Positions 35,856-44,824 of a stretch of 64,000 nucleotides of DNA are shown piece by piece. Positions within the stretch are counted from its first letter, which is position 1, and each line of letters begins with the position of its first letter. Source of the stretch: Ga0077523 sp038324085 (GTDB taxonomy: Bacteria > Pseudomonadota > Gammaproteobacteria > Burkholderiales > Ga0077523); assembly GCA_038324085.1 (NCBI GenBank), contig JBBQHP010000019.1, forward strand, positions 11,122-75,121, written 5' to 3'. The notes beneath the pieces are model-generated. The model was not told where the DNA came from. It worked only from the letters and a program-made list of their open reading frames with translations, and searched no databases. Both the position numbers and the translations under genes were made by a program.

Positions 35856-36694
35856 GCGCCGAGGAACACCTGATCTACGCGACCCCAACGGAAGTCGGAC
35901 AGCAGGCGCATCAATTTACCTTCGTTGCGATGCAGGTTCACGTAGTGACGAAAGCGTGATTTCGCGTCGGCATTGTGGACGCGCGGTTGCCCAGGGTCGA
36001 TCTCCCACGGATGGAAATAGAACATCGCGGGCTTCAGATCGAGCCGGTTGACGCGCTTGATCAGCCATTTCGAGACCGGGTAGGGCAGTAGCCGGAAATA
36101 GCCGCCGCCACCAGTGGGCACGTTCGTGTTCATCATGCGCGAGGTGGTCACGGGAATCTCCATGAGTCCCGGCCGCACCTCGAACGGGAACCTCGGCGCA
36201 TCCGGCATGCCGTAGTGATCGTGCTTCACGGGGTACACGCTCGAGCTGTATCGGTAGCCGGCTTCGAGCAGGCAATCGAAAGCCCAGAGGTTGGCGTGAC
36301 CGATCGAGAAGCTCGGCGCCCGGTAGCCCTTCACTTCGTGCCCCGCGATGTCTTCGAGGATGCGTTTGGCACGGCTCACGTCTTCCAGGAAATGGTTGCG
36401 CGACTGGTCGGTTGCGCGATGATGGCCATAGCCGTGGCTTGCCAGTTCGTGCCCGCCCGCGACGATCTCGCGCACGACGCCCGGATAGCGTTCCGCTATC
36501 CAGCCCAGCGTGAAGAACGTCGCCGTTGCGCGTCGGTCGGCGAGCATCCGAAGGATCACCTCGACATTTCGTTCCACCCGGCACGGAATGGCATCCCACT
36601 GATCGCGCGCGATGTACGGAGCCATCGCGGAGACCTGGAAGTAGTCTTCGACGTCGATGGTGAGTGCGTTGACGATGGGCGAGTGTTGAAGCAT
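35852..36694 (-). CDS. Polysaccharide deacetylase, XrtA/PEP-CTERM system-associated
   Basis: A 280-residue NodB-type deacetylase of the TIGR03006 group. LTIDVEDYFQ (residues 11-20) is the metal/catalytic motif, LASHGYGHHRAT carries the zinc histidines, and GYRAPSFSIG and FYFHPWEIDP complete the active site. It has no signal peptide. It would remove N-acetyl groups from amino sugars of the polymer or its precursor. It comes directly after WecB in the operon, which supplies an N-acetylmannosamine-type precursor, and its stop overlaps the FemAB-like start. Confidence 0.93.
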   Translation of the reverse strand: MLQHSPIVNALTIDVEDYFQVSAMAPYIARDQWDAIPCRVERNVEVILRMLADRRATATFFTLGWIAERYPGVVREIVAGGHELASHGYGHHRATDQSRNHFLEDVSRAKRILEDIAGHEVKGYRAPSFSIGHANLWAFDCLLEAGYRYSSSVYPVKHDHYGMPDAPRFPFEVRPGLMEIPVTTSRMMNTNVPTGGGGYFRLLPYPVSKWLIKRVNRLDLKPAMFYFHPWEIDPGQPRVHNADAKSRFRHYVNLHRNEGKLMRLLSDFRWGRVDQVFLGA

Positions 36695-36704
36695 GGGCCG
36701 GGGA

Positions 36705-37859
36705 TCAGAGAGCGATGCGACGTGTCAGCCATGCCGCGAGGTGCGCGGCGATCCGCGGGGCCGCGTTGCCGTCCCAGTATTCCGGGACTCGACCGCGTTT
36801 CCCACCCGTTGCGAGGACCGCATCGAGCTCGCGCAGGATCGAGATGCGATCGGTGCCCACGAGCGTGTTGGTGCCTTGCTCGATCGTGATCGGACGCTCC
36901 GTGTTTTCGCGCAAGGTGAGGCAGGGCACGCCGAGAGCGGTGGTTTCTTCCTGAATGCCGCCGGAATCGGTCAGTACGATGGTCGCTTCCGCCATGAGGC
37001 CCAGCATCTCGAGATAACCGAGCGGCTGGAGCGTCAGAATGCGCCCGGTCGCAAGGCGGGCGGCGAGGCCGAAACGCTCGAGATTCGCGCGTGTCCTCGG
37101 ATGCAGCGGCAGCACGAGCGGCAGGCGCCGGCTCGTTTCCACCAGGGTCTCCACGAGCGCGCCAAGCGTTTCGGGCTGATCTACGTTGGATGGACGGTGC
37201 AGCGTCACGATGCCGTAGCGTCGCCACAGCGGCAGGTCGCTCGAGCCGACACCCGCTCGTGCCAGGGTCTCGACGGCCCTGACGGCGCGGGGTTTGTGAG
37301 CGAGTAGCGAATCGATCATAAGGTTGCCGACGAACTCGATGCGTTCGTCGGCGATGCCTTCGCGATGCAGATTGGCGTGTGCCGTGCGTTCGGTGGTGTA
37401 GAGCAGATCGGCGATCTGGTCGGTCAGCACGCGATTGACTTCTTCCGGCATCGCTCGATCGAAGCTTCGCAGTCCCGCCTCCACGTGCACCAGCGGTATG
37501 TTCTTCTTGACTGCCACGAGGCCACACGCAATGGTGGAATTGACGTCACCCACGACCACCACGGACGACGGGTGGTGCGCGTCCACGACCGGCTCGAACC
37601 GTTTCATGATCTCTGCCGTCTGGATCGCATGGCTGCCTGAACCGACTTCGAGATTGACGTCGGGCGCCGGCAGCTGCAGATCCTGGAACAGCTGGTCGTT
37701 CATGAATGCGTCGTAGTGCTGTCCGGTGTGGATCAACAGCGCGCGAGGCAGGTCCGTACGTGCAGCGAACGCCCGAATCAACGGCGCCATCTTCATATAG
37801 TTGGGCCGGGCACCCACGACACAGAGAATCGGCCCGGTAGTAGTTTCGATCTTTCCCAC
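36705..37859 (-). CDS. wecB: UDP-N-acetylglucosamine 2-epimerase (non-hydrolysing)
   Basis: A 384-residue GT-B-fold epimerase of normal length. ILCVVGARPNYMKMAPLIRA at the N-terminus, HTGQHYDAFMND, VVVGDVNSTIACGLVAVKK, VHVEAGLRSFDRAMPEEVNR and LTDSGGIQEETTALGVPCLT are all standard motifs. It interconverts UDP-GlcNAc and UDP-ManNAc in the cytoplasm, giving the precursor for N-acetylmannosamine-containing polymers. It sits in the fixed XrtA order, between the ATPase and the deacetylase, with gaps of only 7 and 10 bases. Confidence 0.95.
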   Translation of the reverse strand: MGKIETTTGPILCVVGARPNYMKMAPLIRAFAARTDLPRALLIHTGQHYDAFMNDQLFQDLQLPAPDVNLEVGSGSHAIQTAEIMKRFEPVVDAHHPSSVVVVGDVNSTIACGLVAVKKNIPLVHVEAGLRSFDRAMPEEVNRVLTDQIADLLYTTERTAHANLHREGIADERIEFVGNLMIDSLLAHKPRAVRAVETLARAGVGSSDLPLWRRYGIVTLHRPSNVDQPETLGALVETLVETSRRLPLVLPLHPRTRANLERFGLAARLATGRILTLQPLGYLEMLGLMAEATIVLTDSGGIQEETTALGVPCLTLRENTERPITIEQGTNTLVGTDRISILRELDAVLATGGKRGRVPEYWDGNAAPRIAAHLAAWLTRRIAL

Positions 37860-37866
37860 CGGTTCC

Positions 37867-38892
37867 TCAGTTTCCTTGACGTGCCGCAGGCTCGATGACG
37901 CGAACGAGACGGCGCAGGGTATTTAGAACGACCGTGAGCGTCTTCTCCAGCCGGACGACTCTTTCGGTGAGATGCTCGTCCTCGTCCGGCGGCGCGAGGC
38001 CCGCCGCGACGGGCTCCAGTCCATCGGCCGGGTCGCGCGAATGAGCGGGCTCGATGGCTTCGTTGGGATTGGTTGCGCCGAGTTCTTCCTTCAGTTCGTC
38101 GGCGACGGTGCCCACGTCCTCCGATCTGATGGTCTGAACGTCGCGCAGAAAAGCCATGAGCAGCAACCGGTTGCAGACCAGGTTGATGCGTCGTGGAATG
38201 CCCGCGGTAAACGCGAAAATGGCGTCCATCGTGCCGGGCTCGAACGTCGGGTTCTTCCTCTTCCAACCGACATGCACCATGCGGTGCTCGATGTAACGCT
38301 GGGATTCCTGCCGATCGAGCGCCCCCAGGTGGTACGAGGCGATCACGCGCTGTCTCAGTTGCTGCATGGTCGGGTGCTGCATGACCTTGCGCAGTTCCGG
38401 CTGACCTACGAGAAAGCTCTGCAGGAGCCCGCGACCGCCGATCTGGAAGTTCGAAAGCATGCGCAGCTCCTCGATGGCACGGGCCGTCAGGTTCTGGGCT
38501 TCGTCCACGATCAGCAGCGCACGTTTGCGTTCCAGCGCGATCGATTTCAGGTACTGCTCGAGCTCGGACAACAGCGATCCCTTGTCGGTACCTTTGGATT
38601 GCAGGCCGAATGCGGCGCACACGGCCCGTACCAGGTCATCGGCGTCGAGCATGGTACTGACCAGATGCGCCGCGACGACCTTCGAGGCGTCGAGATGCGC
38701 CAGCAGGTTCCGGACGATCGTGGTCTTGCCGGCACCGACTTCGCCGGTGATGACGATGAAGCCTTCGCCCTGATAGAGGCCGTACTCAAGATAGGCATGG
38801 GCGCGCTTATGGATCGGACTGTCGTAGTAGAAGTCCGGGTCCGGGCTCAGCTTGAAGGGGTTGCCGGTCAGGCCGAAGAAGGACTCGTACAT
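37867..38892 (-). CDS. XrtA-associated ATPase (ExeA/GspA-like)
   Basis: A 341-residue AAA ATPase. MYESFFGLTGNPFKLSPDPD is the typical start of ExeA-like ATPases, ITGEVGAGKTTIV (residues 48-60) is Walker A, ALLIVDEAQNLT is Walker B, and FQIGGRGLLQSFLVGQPELR holds sensor I. The C-terminal 60 residues are acidic with a short coiled-coil-like part. TIGR03015-type ATPases accompany XrtA and are thought to help EPS export or assembly by analogy with secretion ATPases. It lies 8 bases behind the outer-membrane protein gene. Confidence 0.93.
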   Translation of the reverse strand: MYESFFGLTGNPFKLSPDPDFYYDSPIHKRAHAYLEYGLYQGEGFIVITGEVGAGKTTIVRNLLAHLDASKVVAAHLVSTMLDADDLVRAVCAAFGLQSKGTDKGSLLSELEQYLKSIALERKRALLIVDEAQNLTARAIEELRMLSNFQIGGRGLLQSFLVGQPELRKVMQHPTMQQLRQRVIASYHLGALDRQESQRYIEHRMVHVGWKRKNPTFEPGTMDAIFAFTAGIPRRINLVCNRLLLMAFLRDVQTIRSEDVGTVADELKEELGATNPNEAIEPAHSRDPADGLEPVAAGLAPPDEDEHLTERVVRLEKTLTVVLNTLRRLVRVIEPAARQGN

Positions 38893-38900
38893 GGAGACCT

Positions 38901-40451
38901 CTAGAAGAAAGAGTGAGTCAACGTGACAAGCACGGCACGTTCCTGAAAATTGGTCACGGAGTTGGAATTGAAGGTCTGCCAGCGCAGACCCACGGATGCC
39001 GAAGTCTGCGTGGAGATCTGTTGTGAAAGCCCCACGCGGAACATGCTCTGGGTGGATTCGAAGGGCGCGGCCCCGGCAACGGCCCCGTTTGCGCCTTTCG
39101 TGCCGATACGATAGATGCTTGCATCCGCGCTCTGTTTCGAATTGAGTTTATGGATGAGGCTGATGCTGCCGCCTCGCTGAGTGATGTCATTGAGACCGGC
39201 GAGAGCATCGACAGCATTCGTGGCGACCGCGTCTGACAGAGGCTTGGTCTTTCGCCAGAAGACGCTGAATGTGAGCGTGGTACGCGTTCCCTGGATCGCC
39301 AGCGAGGGCTCGATGTTCTCGACCAGCAGCACGCGCGGCGAGTACACGGGCGTGGGGCCGTTCAGGAAGCTGCCGAGTCCGCTCTGGATCAGGAGCTGGT
39401 TGATGAACTGGGCGCGCGCCACTGGATCCGGAATGCTGGTGCTCAGCAGGGAATCGAGTGCGTCGCGAATGCCGGTGGAGCCGGAACCGGCCTGCTGAAA
39501 CTGTTGTTGCGAGGTTTGAACGCTACGGCCGCCACGCAGCTTCCACGCGGTCAGACGGGTACGGTACAACGCGTCGAAATCGTAGGAGTTGCCAAAGAAA
39601 CGGCGCTCGACGCTCGCACGAACGCTGGTGCGCGGGGAAGGTTTCCAATCGAAGCCGCCCCCGTAGATGGTGCCCTGCTGCCTGCTGAAGACGAAATCGT
39701 TGCTTTCGTAGCCGCCGGTTGCGAACACCTGAAAATCGGTGGACAAATTGAGTCCGGCGCGCGCGCGGACAAGCTGGGTGACGAATGCCGGCTGCGAGCC
39801 GAACTGTGTGCTCGTGTAGTTGTATTCGATCCCGGGCACGATCACCGTGCCACCTTTTCCGGACCAGCGTCCGATCACGGCATTGCTCAGCAGGTCGGGA
39901 CGTTCGCCGGTTCTGAAAGTCGTGTAGTTGACGTCGTCACGCAATTCGTAACGGGAGCCGCCGGCGAGCTCTCCACGGATGTAAGGGCTCAGGCCCAGAG
40001 TGGCAACCTCGGTCCGGTTCGAGGACACCGTGCCGGGATCGTTCGGTTGCCCTCCGAACGGGGAGATGAAAGACTGGTAGATGTTGGCTCTGCCATCGAC
40101 ATAGACCAGGTTCTCGACGGCTTCGAGACTGGCAACCCCGTCCATCGTGTTGCGCACGGTGGTCTCGCCGGTTCCCGCCAGGTAAGTGTAGAACCACGGC
40201 GTGTAGCTTCCCTTGACCTTGAGCCGCGCGCCATTCTTGTTCACGGCGATCGTCGGGCTGGCCGAAATGATCAGGTCAGCCTCTTCCTGCCCGTGCGGAC
40301 GCAGCAGCGCGTTGTCGCTCAGCGTTGCCGAGGTACCGATCGACAGGGTCGGCTGCCATTCCGCGGATTCGACGCAGGGCGGGAACAGCGTGCCTATCGA
40401 CAAGGCCAACGCTACAGGAGCGGATCCAATCCGAGCCATTCGGCGGTCCAT
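38901..40451 (-). CDS. PEP-CTERM system-associated outer-membrane beta-barrel protein
   Basis: A 516-residue protein with a signal peptide ending near CVESA-E, then many alternating amphipathic strands (for example LKVKGSYTPWFYTYLAG, RYELRDDVNYTTFR). The final residues LVTLTHSFF have the C-terminal phenylalanine used for barrel insertion. It matches the TIGR03016-type protein of XrtA loci and may be the outer-membrane secretion pore for the polysaccharide. It is encoded between the autokinase and the ATPase with gaps of 20 and 8 bases. Confidence 0.9.
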   Translation of the reverse strand: MDRRMARIGSAPVALALSIGTLFPPCVESAEWQPTLSIGTSATLSDNALLRPHGQEEADLIISASPTIAVNKNGARLKVKGSYTPWFYTYLAGTGETTVRNTMDGVASLEAVENLVYVDGRANIYQSFISPFGGQPNDPGTVSSNRTEVATLGLSPYIRGELAGGSRYELRDDVNYTTFRTGERPDLLSNAVIGRWSGKGGTVIVPGIEYNYTSTQFGSQPAFVTQLVRARAGLNLSTDFQVFATGGYESNDFVFSRQQGTIYGGGFDWKPSPRTSVRASVERRFFGNSYDFDALYRTRLTAWKLRGGRSVQTSQQQFQQAGSGSTGIRDALDSLLSTSIPDPVARAQFINQLLIQSGLGSFLNGPTPVYSPRVLLVENIEPSLAIQGTRTTLTFSVFWRKTKPLSDAVATNAVDALAGLNDITQRGGSISLIHKLNSKQSADASIYRIGTKGANGAVAGAAPFESTQSMFRVGLSQQISTQTSASVGLRWQTFNSNSVTNFQERAVLVTLTHSFF

Positions 40452-40471
40452 CGCAGGTGGGCCGCCCGCCG

Positions 40472-41569
40472 TCAGGACGACGACGAACCGTAGTAGTAGT
40501 AGTAGCCCGCTTCCTGCGTCGTCGTCTTGTTGAGCAGCGTCATGACGACCGGGCAGGCCTCGAGCGCATCAAGTGCTTCGAGCACGACCGACTGCGACGA
40601 GCGCTCGGCTTCGATGACGAACACGATCTGCCCCATGTAGCGGGCGAGGACACGGGGTTCCGGTGCGGCAAGAATGGGCGGCGAATCAAAGATGAGAATG
40701 CGGTCTTCGTAGCGGGAGGCGACCTCGTTGACGAGATTCTCCATCGCCTTGCTTGCCAGCAGCTCGGTGGAGTGATGGTGACGGGTGCCAGCCGGAATGA
40801 AACTCAGCCGGCCCAGGTTCGTTCGGATCAACACGTCACTCACGTCGAGATTCGGATCTACCAGAAGGTCGATGAGTCCCTTGTTGGCCGGCATGCCCAT
40901 CAGGGTCGCGAGACTGGGACGCGTCGGGTCCCCTTCGACCAGCAGGACCGTGCTGTCCCGCTCCATCGCGATGCTCATGGCGAGATTCAGCGAGACGTAA
41001 CTCTTGCCTTCTCCGGGAAGCGAACTGGTGACCATGATTCGGCGCGCATTCTCGACGGGTACGGCGGACTTGCCGATGCAGTTGTTGAGCAATGGTCGCT
41101 TCGCGACCCGGAACTCGTTGGCGATGCGTGATTGCGGGAGATCCGGCGTGAGCAGGCCGCGTTCGGCGAGACGCGCGAAGTCAATGTCGAAGCGCCGGGA
41201 AAGGTGCCTGGCCGCTGCGTCGTCCTTTGCCGGGGACGGTGAGCTGGAGGATGGCGCTCCGGACATGGCGACCGCAGGCCGCGCTGGCGCGTCCGAGACG
41301 GTTTCGGCGACAGGCGTGGGGCGGACGTGACGCCGCAACACGTTCGGCATCGCTTCCTGCTCCTGTTCATGCTCGGGAGGGGCGGGCGTGTCCGGCGTCG
41401 TGGGTTCGGCAAGGGCTCTCAAGCGCTGGGCAGCAAGCTCGACCAGGCCGAGCGGCTTCTCTGCCGGAGCATCCTCCCCGGAGGGGGGGTACGCGAGATT
41501 CCCGGAAACGTCCTGGCCGGCTTTGCGGAGTTGTTCGAGCCGCTGCGCGGCCTGTTCGATCAAGCTCAT
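40472..41569 (-). CDS. XrtA-associated tyrosine autokinase (BY-kinase)
   Basis: A 365-residue bacterial tyrosine kinase without its own membrane domain. Walker A is SSLPGEGKS (182-190), Walker A' is VLLVEGDPTRPSL, and ILIFDSPPIL is Walker B. The C-terminus AGYYYYYGSSSS is the tyrosine cluster that is autophosphorylated. It would act with the separate chain-length protein encoded 9 bases upstream to control polymer length and export. An N-terminal helix is repeated (LIEQAAQRLEQLR at 3-15, LVELAAQRLRALAE at 42-55), followed by a Pro-rich linker. It matches the TIGR03018 type. Confidence 0.93.
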   Translation of the reverse strand: MSLIEQAAQRLEQLRKAGQDVSGNLAYPPSGEDAPAEKPLGLVELAAQRLRALAEPTTPDTPAPPEHEQEQEAMPNVLRRHVRPTPVAETVSDAPARPAVAMSGAPSSSSPSPAKDDAAARHLSRRFDIDFARLAERGLLTPDLPQSRIANEFRVAKRPLLNNCIGKSAVPVENARRIMVTSSLPGEGKSYVSLNLAMSIAMERDSTVLLVEGDPTRPSLATLMGMPANKGLIDLLVDPNLDVSDVLIRTNLGRLSFIPAGTRHHHSTELLASKAMENLVNEVASRYEDRILIFDSPPILAAPEPRVLARYMGQIVFVIEAERSSQSVVLEALDALEACPVVMTLLNKTTTQEAGYYYYYGSSSS

Positions 41570-41578
41570 GGATGGTTC

Positions 41579-43186
41579 CTAGGCGGCACGTAGCACGAGC
41601 AGAAGGATTGCGAGGGCAGAACCGAATGCGGCAACGAGCGCAGCGATCCCTCCGAAGAATGCATAGTTGGAAACGCGGCGTCGCTTCAAGACGGGCGATA
41701 CGGTCTGCAGGGAGATAGTGCCGAGAACCGGTCGCTGCGTTGTTCGCCGCAAGCCACGCACCGAATGGAAGACCGGAAAGAGCTGGCTGAAGACGAGACT
41801 CCCGAAAACCCCGGCCGCGATCGACACCAGGAATGCGCCTCCCAACAACAGCAGGCGATTCGGGGCCACCGGTTTGTTCGAGACGCGCGGCGGGTCGATG
41901 ATGCGAAAATCGGCAACCGAAGCCGTCTGTTCGAGCTGGCTGGTCATCATTGCGGATTCGCGACGGGCAGTCAGGTTGTCGTAGTTCGCCTTCTGCACGG
42001 CGTAGTCACGATTGAGCTGCGTGAGTTCTTCTTCCAGCTCGGGTTTGAGCCGGGCTGTAGCGCGCAGTTGCGCGAGCTTCGATTCGATCTCGTCGACTCG
42101 TCCCCGGAGCGAGGCCGTATTGGCTTCGGCTTCCGCCAGCGAGAGTTTCAGCTGCTGATAGACCGGATTGCGGTCCAGCGAGCTGCGCTTCGGATCGATC
42201 TGGCGTGTGGCGAGTTTCGCCGCCTGCGCCGCACGGGCGGCTTTCTTCGCTTCGAGCTGCTTGTCGCGCTCTTTCTCGATCTCCGCGAGCACGCGGCGAG
42301 TGCCGATGACGTCTGGATGCTGTTCCGTATAGGTGCGCAGCAATTCGTCGAGATTCTTGCGCAGGGAATCGATGCGCCCGTCCAACTCCGGCACGCCGAG
42401 TGGCGCTTCGTCAGCGCGTTGCGGGGAGGATTCGTCCGAAGGGTCCGGCAGGAAGACAGGTTCTTCGCCAGCGAGTTCGCGCTTCAACGCATCGCGCGAT
42501 TGGGTGGTGGCGCGCAATTCGATTCGGGCGGCGCTCAACTGCCCTTCAAGCGCAGCCATGGCGGACAATGCGTCGCTGTTGCCGCCATAGGAGGACAGAT
42601 TCTTCAGCTTGAAGTCCTTGAGGCGACGTTCGGATTCCTGCAGCCGGCGTTCGTACTCCTGGATCTGCTGATCGATGAACTGCTGGGCCTTCTGTGTATC
42701 GCGCCGCTTGTCGCCCAATCCCGACTCCACGAAGATCGAAAGCAGCGAATCGACCACCCGCTTCGCCCGATCGGTGCTGGGGTCACGGTAGTTGATCGTG
42801 TAAATATTGTCCGCGGGAGATCCGCCCATCTGGATGCCCTTCAACAGGCGGTCGATCATCGCGTCCCGCTGCTCCGGCGTCTTCGCCTCGAGATCCAGAT
42901 CGGCCATCCGCACCAGCTTCTCCATATTGGGTCGGGTGATCAGGGTGCGGCTGATCATGGCCACCTGCAGGTCGACGTTGGGCTGGACGGCCAGCCCACT
43001 CATCAGCGGCTTCAATACCGACTGGGTATCGACATACACGCGCGCGCTTGCTTCATATTTGTCCGGGATCGCGATGACCGCGACGAGCCCGGCGATGCCG
43101 ACGATCCATGCGACGATGAGACCGACGAAGCGGCGGCGCCACATGCCGCGGGCGTAATCGAGCGTTTCGGCAATAACGGGATTCAA
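41579..43186 (-). CDS. XrtA system polysaccharide chain-length determinant (Wzz-like)
   Basis: A 535-residue inner-membrane co-polymerase. Transmembrane segments lie near residues 21-40 (LIVAWIVGIAGLVAVIAIP), near 440-460 and at the C-terminus, with a long periplasmic coiled coil between them (QEYERRLQESERRLKDFKLK and a second block around 290-410). IIDPPRVSNKPVAPNRLLLL before the second membrane segment is the conserved Wzz proline motif. It regulates polymer length together with the autokinase. It matches the TIGR03007 type and is second in the operon, 35 bases behind the export lipoprotein. Confidence 0.93.
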   Translation of the reverse strand: MNPVIAETLDYARGMWRRRFVGLIVAWIVGIAGLVAVIAIPDKYEASARVYVDTQSVLKPLMSGLAVQPNVDLQVAMISRTLITRPNMEKLVRMADLDLEAKTPEQRDAMIDRLLKGIQMGGSPADNIYTINYRDPSTDRAKRVVDSLLSIFVESGLGDKRRDTQKAQQFIDQQIQEYERRLQESERRLKDFKLKNLSSYGGNSDALSAMAALEGQLSAARIELRATTQSRDALKRELAGEEPVFLPDPSDESSPQRADEAPLGVPELDGRIDSLRKNLDELLRTYTEQHPDVIGTRRVLAEIEKERDKQLEAKKAARAAQAAKLATRQIDPKRSSLDRNPVYQQLKLSLAEAEANTASLRGRVDEIESKLAQLRATARLKPELEEELTQLNRDYAVQKANYDNLTARRESAMMTSQLEQTASVADFRIIDPPRVSNKPVAPNRLLLLGGAFLVSIAAGVFGSLVFSQLFPVFHSVRGLRRTTQRPVLGTISLQTVSPVLKRRRVSNYAFFGGIAALVAAFGSALAILLLVLRAA

Positions 43187-43221
43187 GGTTTCGGGCCTTT
43201 CAGTGTGCGAGCCGCGAGGGG

Positions 43222-43860
43222 CTAGAACCAGCCTTGCGGAATGACCAGTACGTCACCTGGCTTCATATCGACGTTGGCGGAAATCTCGCCTCTGCGCAGC
43301 AGATCCTTCAGGCGCACGTTGTAGATCTTGCTTTTGCCGTCTTCCGGTCGAACCAGCGTCGCGCGGTTGCCATCTGCGAAATCCGTGATTCCACCGACGG
43401 CGATCATCACGTCGAGGAGCGTCATGTTCTGACGATAAGGGAGTGCCTGTGGCTTGGTCGCCTCACCAACCACACGGATCTGCTCGCTGTAAGGGCCAAC
43501 GAATCCTGTGACGACCACCGTGACCACGGGATCACGGATGTACTTCGACAGCGCCTTTTCCACATCTCGCGCGAGGGTCGTGGGATTCTTGCCCATGGCC
43601 GGCAGATCTTCGACCAATGCCGTCGTGATCTTTCCGTCGGGACGAACCGGAACCGAGGCCGACAAGTCGTTGTTCCGCCATACGATGATGTTCACGTTGT
43701 CGCCTGGGCCGATCAGGTAGTTGTAATCGGGAGACGCGGCTGACTTTGGCGCGGGGGGATAGCTGGTGCTGGTGACGCAGCCACCGACGAGCCCTAGCAC
43801 GAGTACGACAACCGTATATTTCCAGAAGGAAAATTGCGACATTTTGGGGGCAGACATCAT
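43222..43860 (-). CDS. XrtA-associated exopolysaccharide export lipoprotein (Wza-like)
   Basis: A 212-residue outer-membrane export lipoprotein. The signal peptide ends in LVLGLVGGC, with Cys28 as the lipid-modified residue. The mature part has DYNYLIGPGDNVNIIVWRNN, the polysaccharide export domain, followed by SLBB-type folds (VRVVGEATKPQALPYRQ is the conserved core). A ribosome site AGAGGA stands 7 bases before the chosen ATG; a longer frame adds 16 polar residues before the signal peptide and is unlikely. It is the first gene of the main EPS operon. It matches the TIGR03027 type. Confidence 0.93.
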   Translation of the reverse strand: MMSAPKMSQFSFWKYTVVVLVLGLVGGCVTSTSYPPAPKSAASPDYNYLIGPGDNVNIIVWRNNDLSASVPVRPDGKITTALVEDLPAMGKNPTTLARDVEKALSKYIRDPVVTVVVTGFVGPYSEQIRVVGEATKPQALPYRQNMTLLDVMIAVGGITDFADGNRATLVRPEDGKSKIYNVRLKDLLRRGEISANVDMKPGDVLVIPQGWF

Positions 43861-44824
43861 CTCGGGTTCCTCTTGGATTGAGGCGTCACTTCGATTTCGG
43901 AACGACACGGCGGAACAGGGGTGAAATGGCGATCACACCGACGTCAGATCCGTTTCGGGGGGGGCGAATCCTACCATTTTGTTAGTTTTTCTCAACCGGG
44001 TTGGAAGCTCACTGGATTCCCCAACCGAATGGAATGGAGTACTTATTTTATCTACAGGCCCGCCTACAGCAGGGATCGTGCCGTTCCCGCTGCGATTAAG
44101 ATACATCCGAATCTTTTCAGTGCGTTTGGGCTTTGGCTCTAACTATTTTTGCGCCCCCGGGCGATGGGAGTGAGGTCTACCCTTGTCCGAGCCACTGCCT
44201 CGGCTGCCGCGATGAGTGTAAATGGGCGCAGCTTCGTTTCCTGTCTTGCACTGCTCTGTGCCCAAGCATTTCCTGGCAGTCCCTGCCGCCATGTGTCGTC
44301 CCCCACGCCACCACCCGCGACCACTGCGTCGGGGCAGACAATTTCCACCTGTATAGTTCCCCGTCAATGGGGAGTGCCCCACTCGGCGCTGCATTTCGGA
44401 GATTATCGACGGAGTAGGCGGAAGATGAAGAAATCTAGACCATAAGCAGTGGTGTCGCAGGGAAGTAAGGGAGGGCAAAGCCGGCGTCGGGATTGCTTTG
44501 GACCGTGCATGGAGTTTGCGTAACCGGCATTCCCCGGCATCGGAACCCGAATGGATCAGTGTGGATGTTCTCGCGCCACCCGGTTTTGTTTCCACCGAAC
44601 TTTTGTACCCGCCTGAGTTGGATTACGCCGTGGGCAATCCGACCGGCATGACGTCGGAATCCAATGGAGCGCTGGCCAGTCAGGTTCCCTACGTTCAGGC
44701 CCTCGGGCACGGTCAGGACTACGCACAACTCAATCCCAATGGCACTCATTCCATTACTGACGCCCACGCACTCTGGTCTGGCGCAGCCCGTTACAGATTG
44801 CCAGAAGGCAGGTCAGGGACCGCG
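43861..44824. other. Long regulatory region between the EPS operon and the FeeM block
   Basis: About 960 bases separate the two divergent units. For the minus strand there is a sigma-54-like site near 44068-44083, then a leader of about 195 bases. This leader contains ACTAACAAAATGGT (43973-43986), a 14-codon mini-frame starting at the ATG inside that motif, and a run of eight C in it. Between about 44100 and 44824 the composition is less biased than in genes and no promoter, terminator or RNA was recognised. A plus-strand open frame beginning at 44498 runs into the first FeeM gene, but its first 109 codons look non-coding. Confidence 0.6.
44068..44083 (-). promoter_or_regulatory. Sigma-54-like promoter of the main EPS operon
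   Basis: On the minus strand the site reads CGGCACGATCCCTGCT, 10 of 12 matches to TGGCACG-N4-TTGCW with exact spacing of the invariant GG and GC. The predicted transcript begins near 44057. Enhancer-binding-protein sites were not identified. XrtA organisms are known to use RpoN with the PrsK/PrsR system for this regulon. Confidence 0.65.

Noticed and set aside
41765..43225. Plus-strand open frame of 486 codons opposite the chain-length determinant
   Set aside because: The sense-strand gene has full motifs and membrane segments; the antisense translation has none.
44498..44824. N-terminal extension of the first FeeM-type protein
   Set aside because: Codon third positions are not G/C-biased in most of it, and the paralogue has no such extension; the start at 44825 is preferred, with low certainty.
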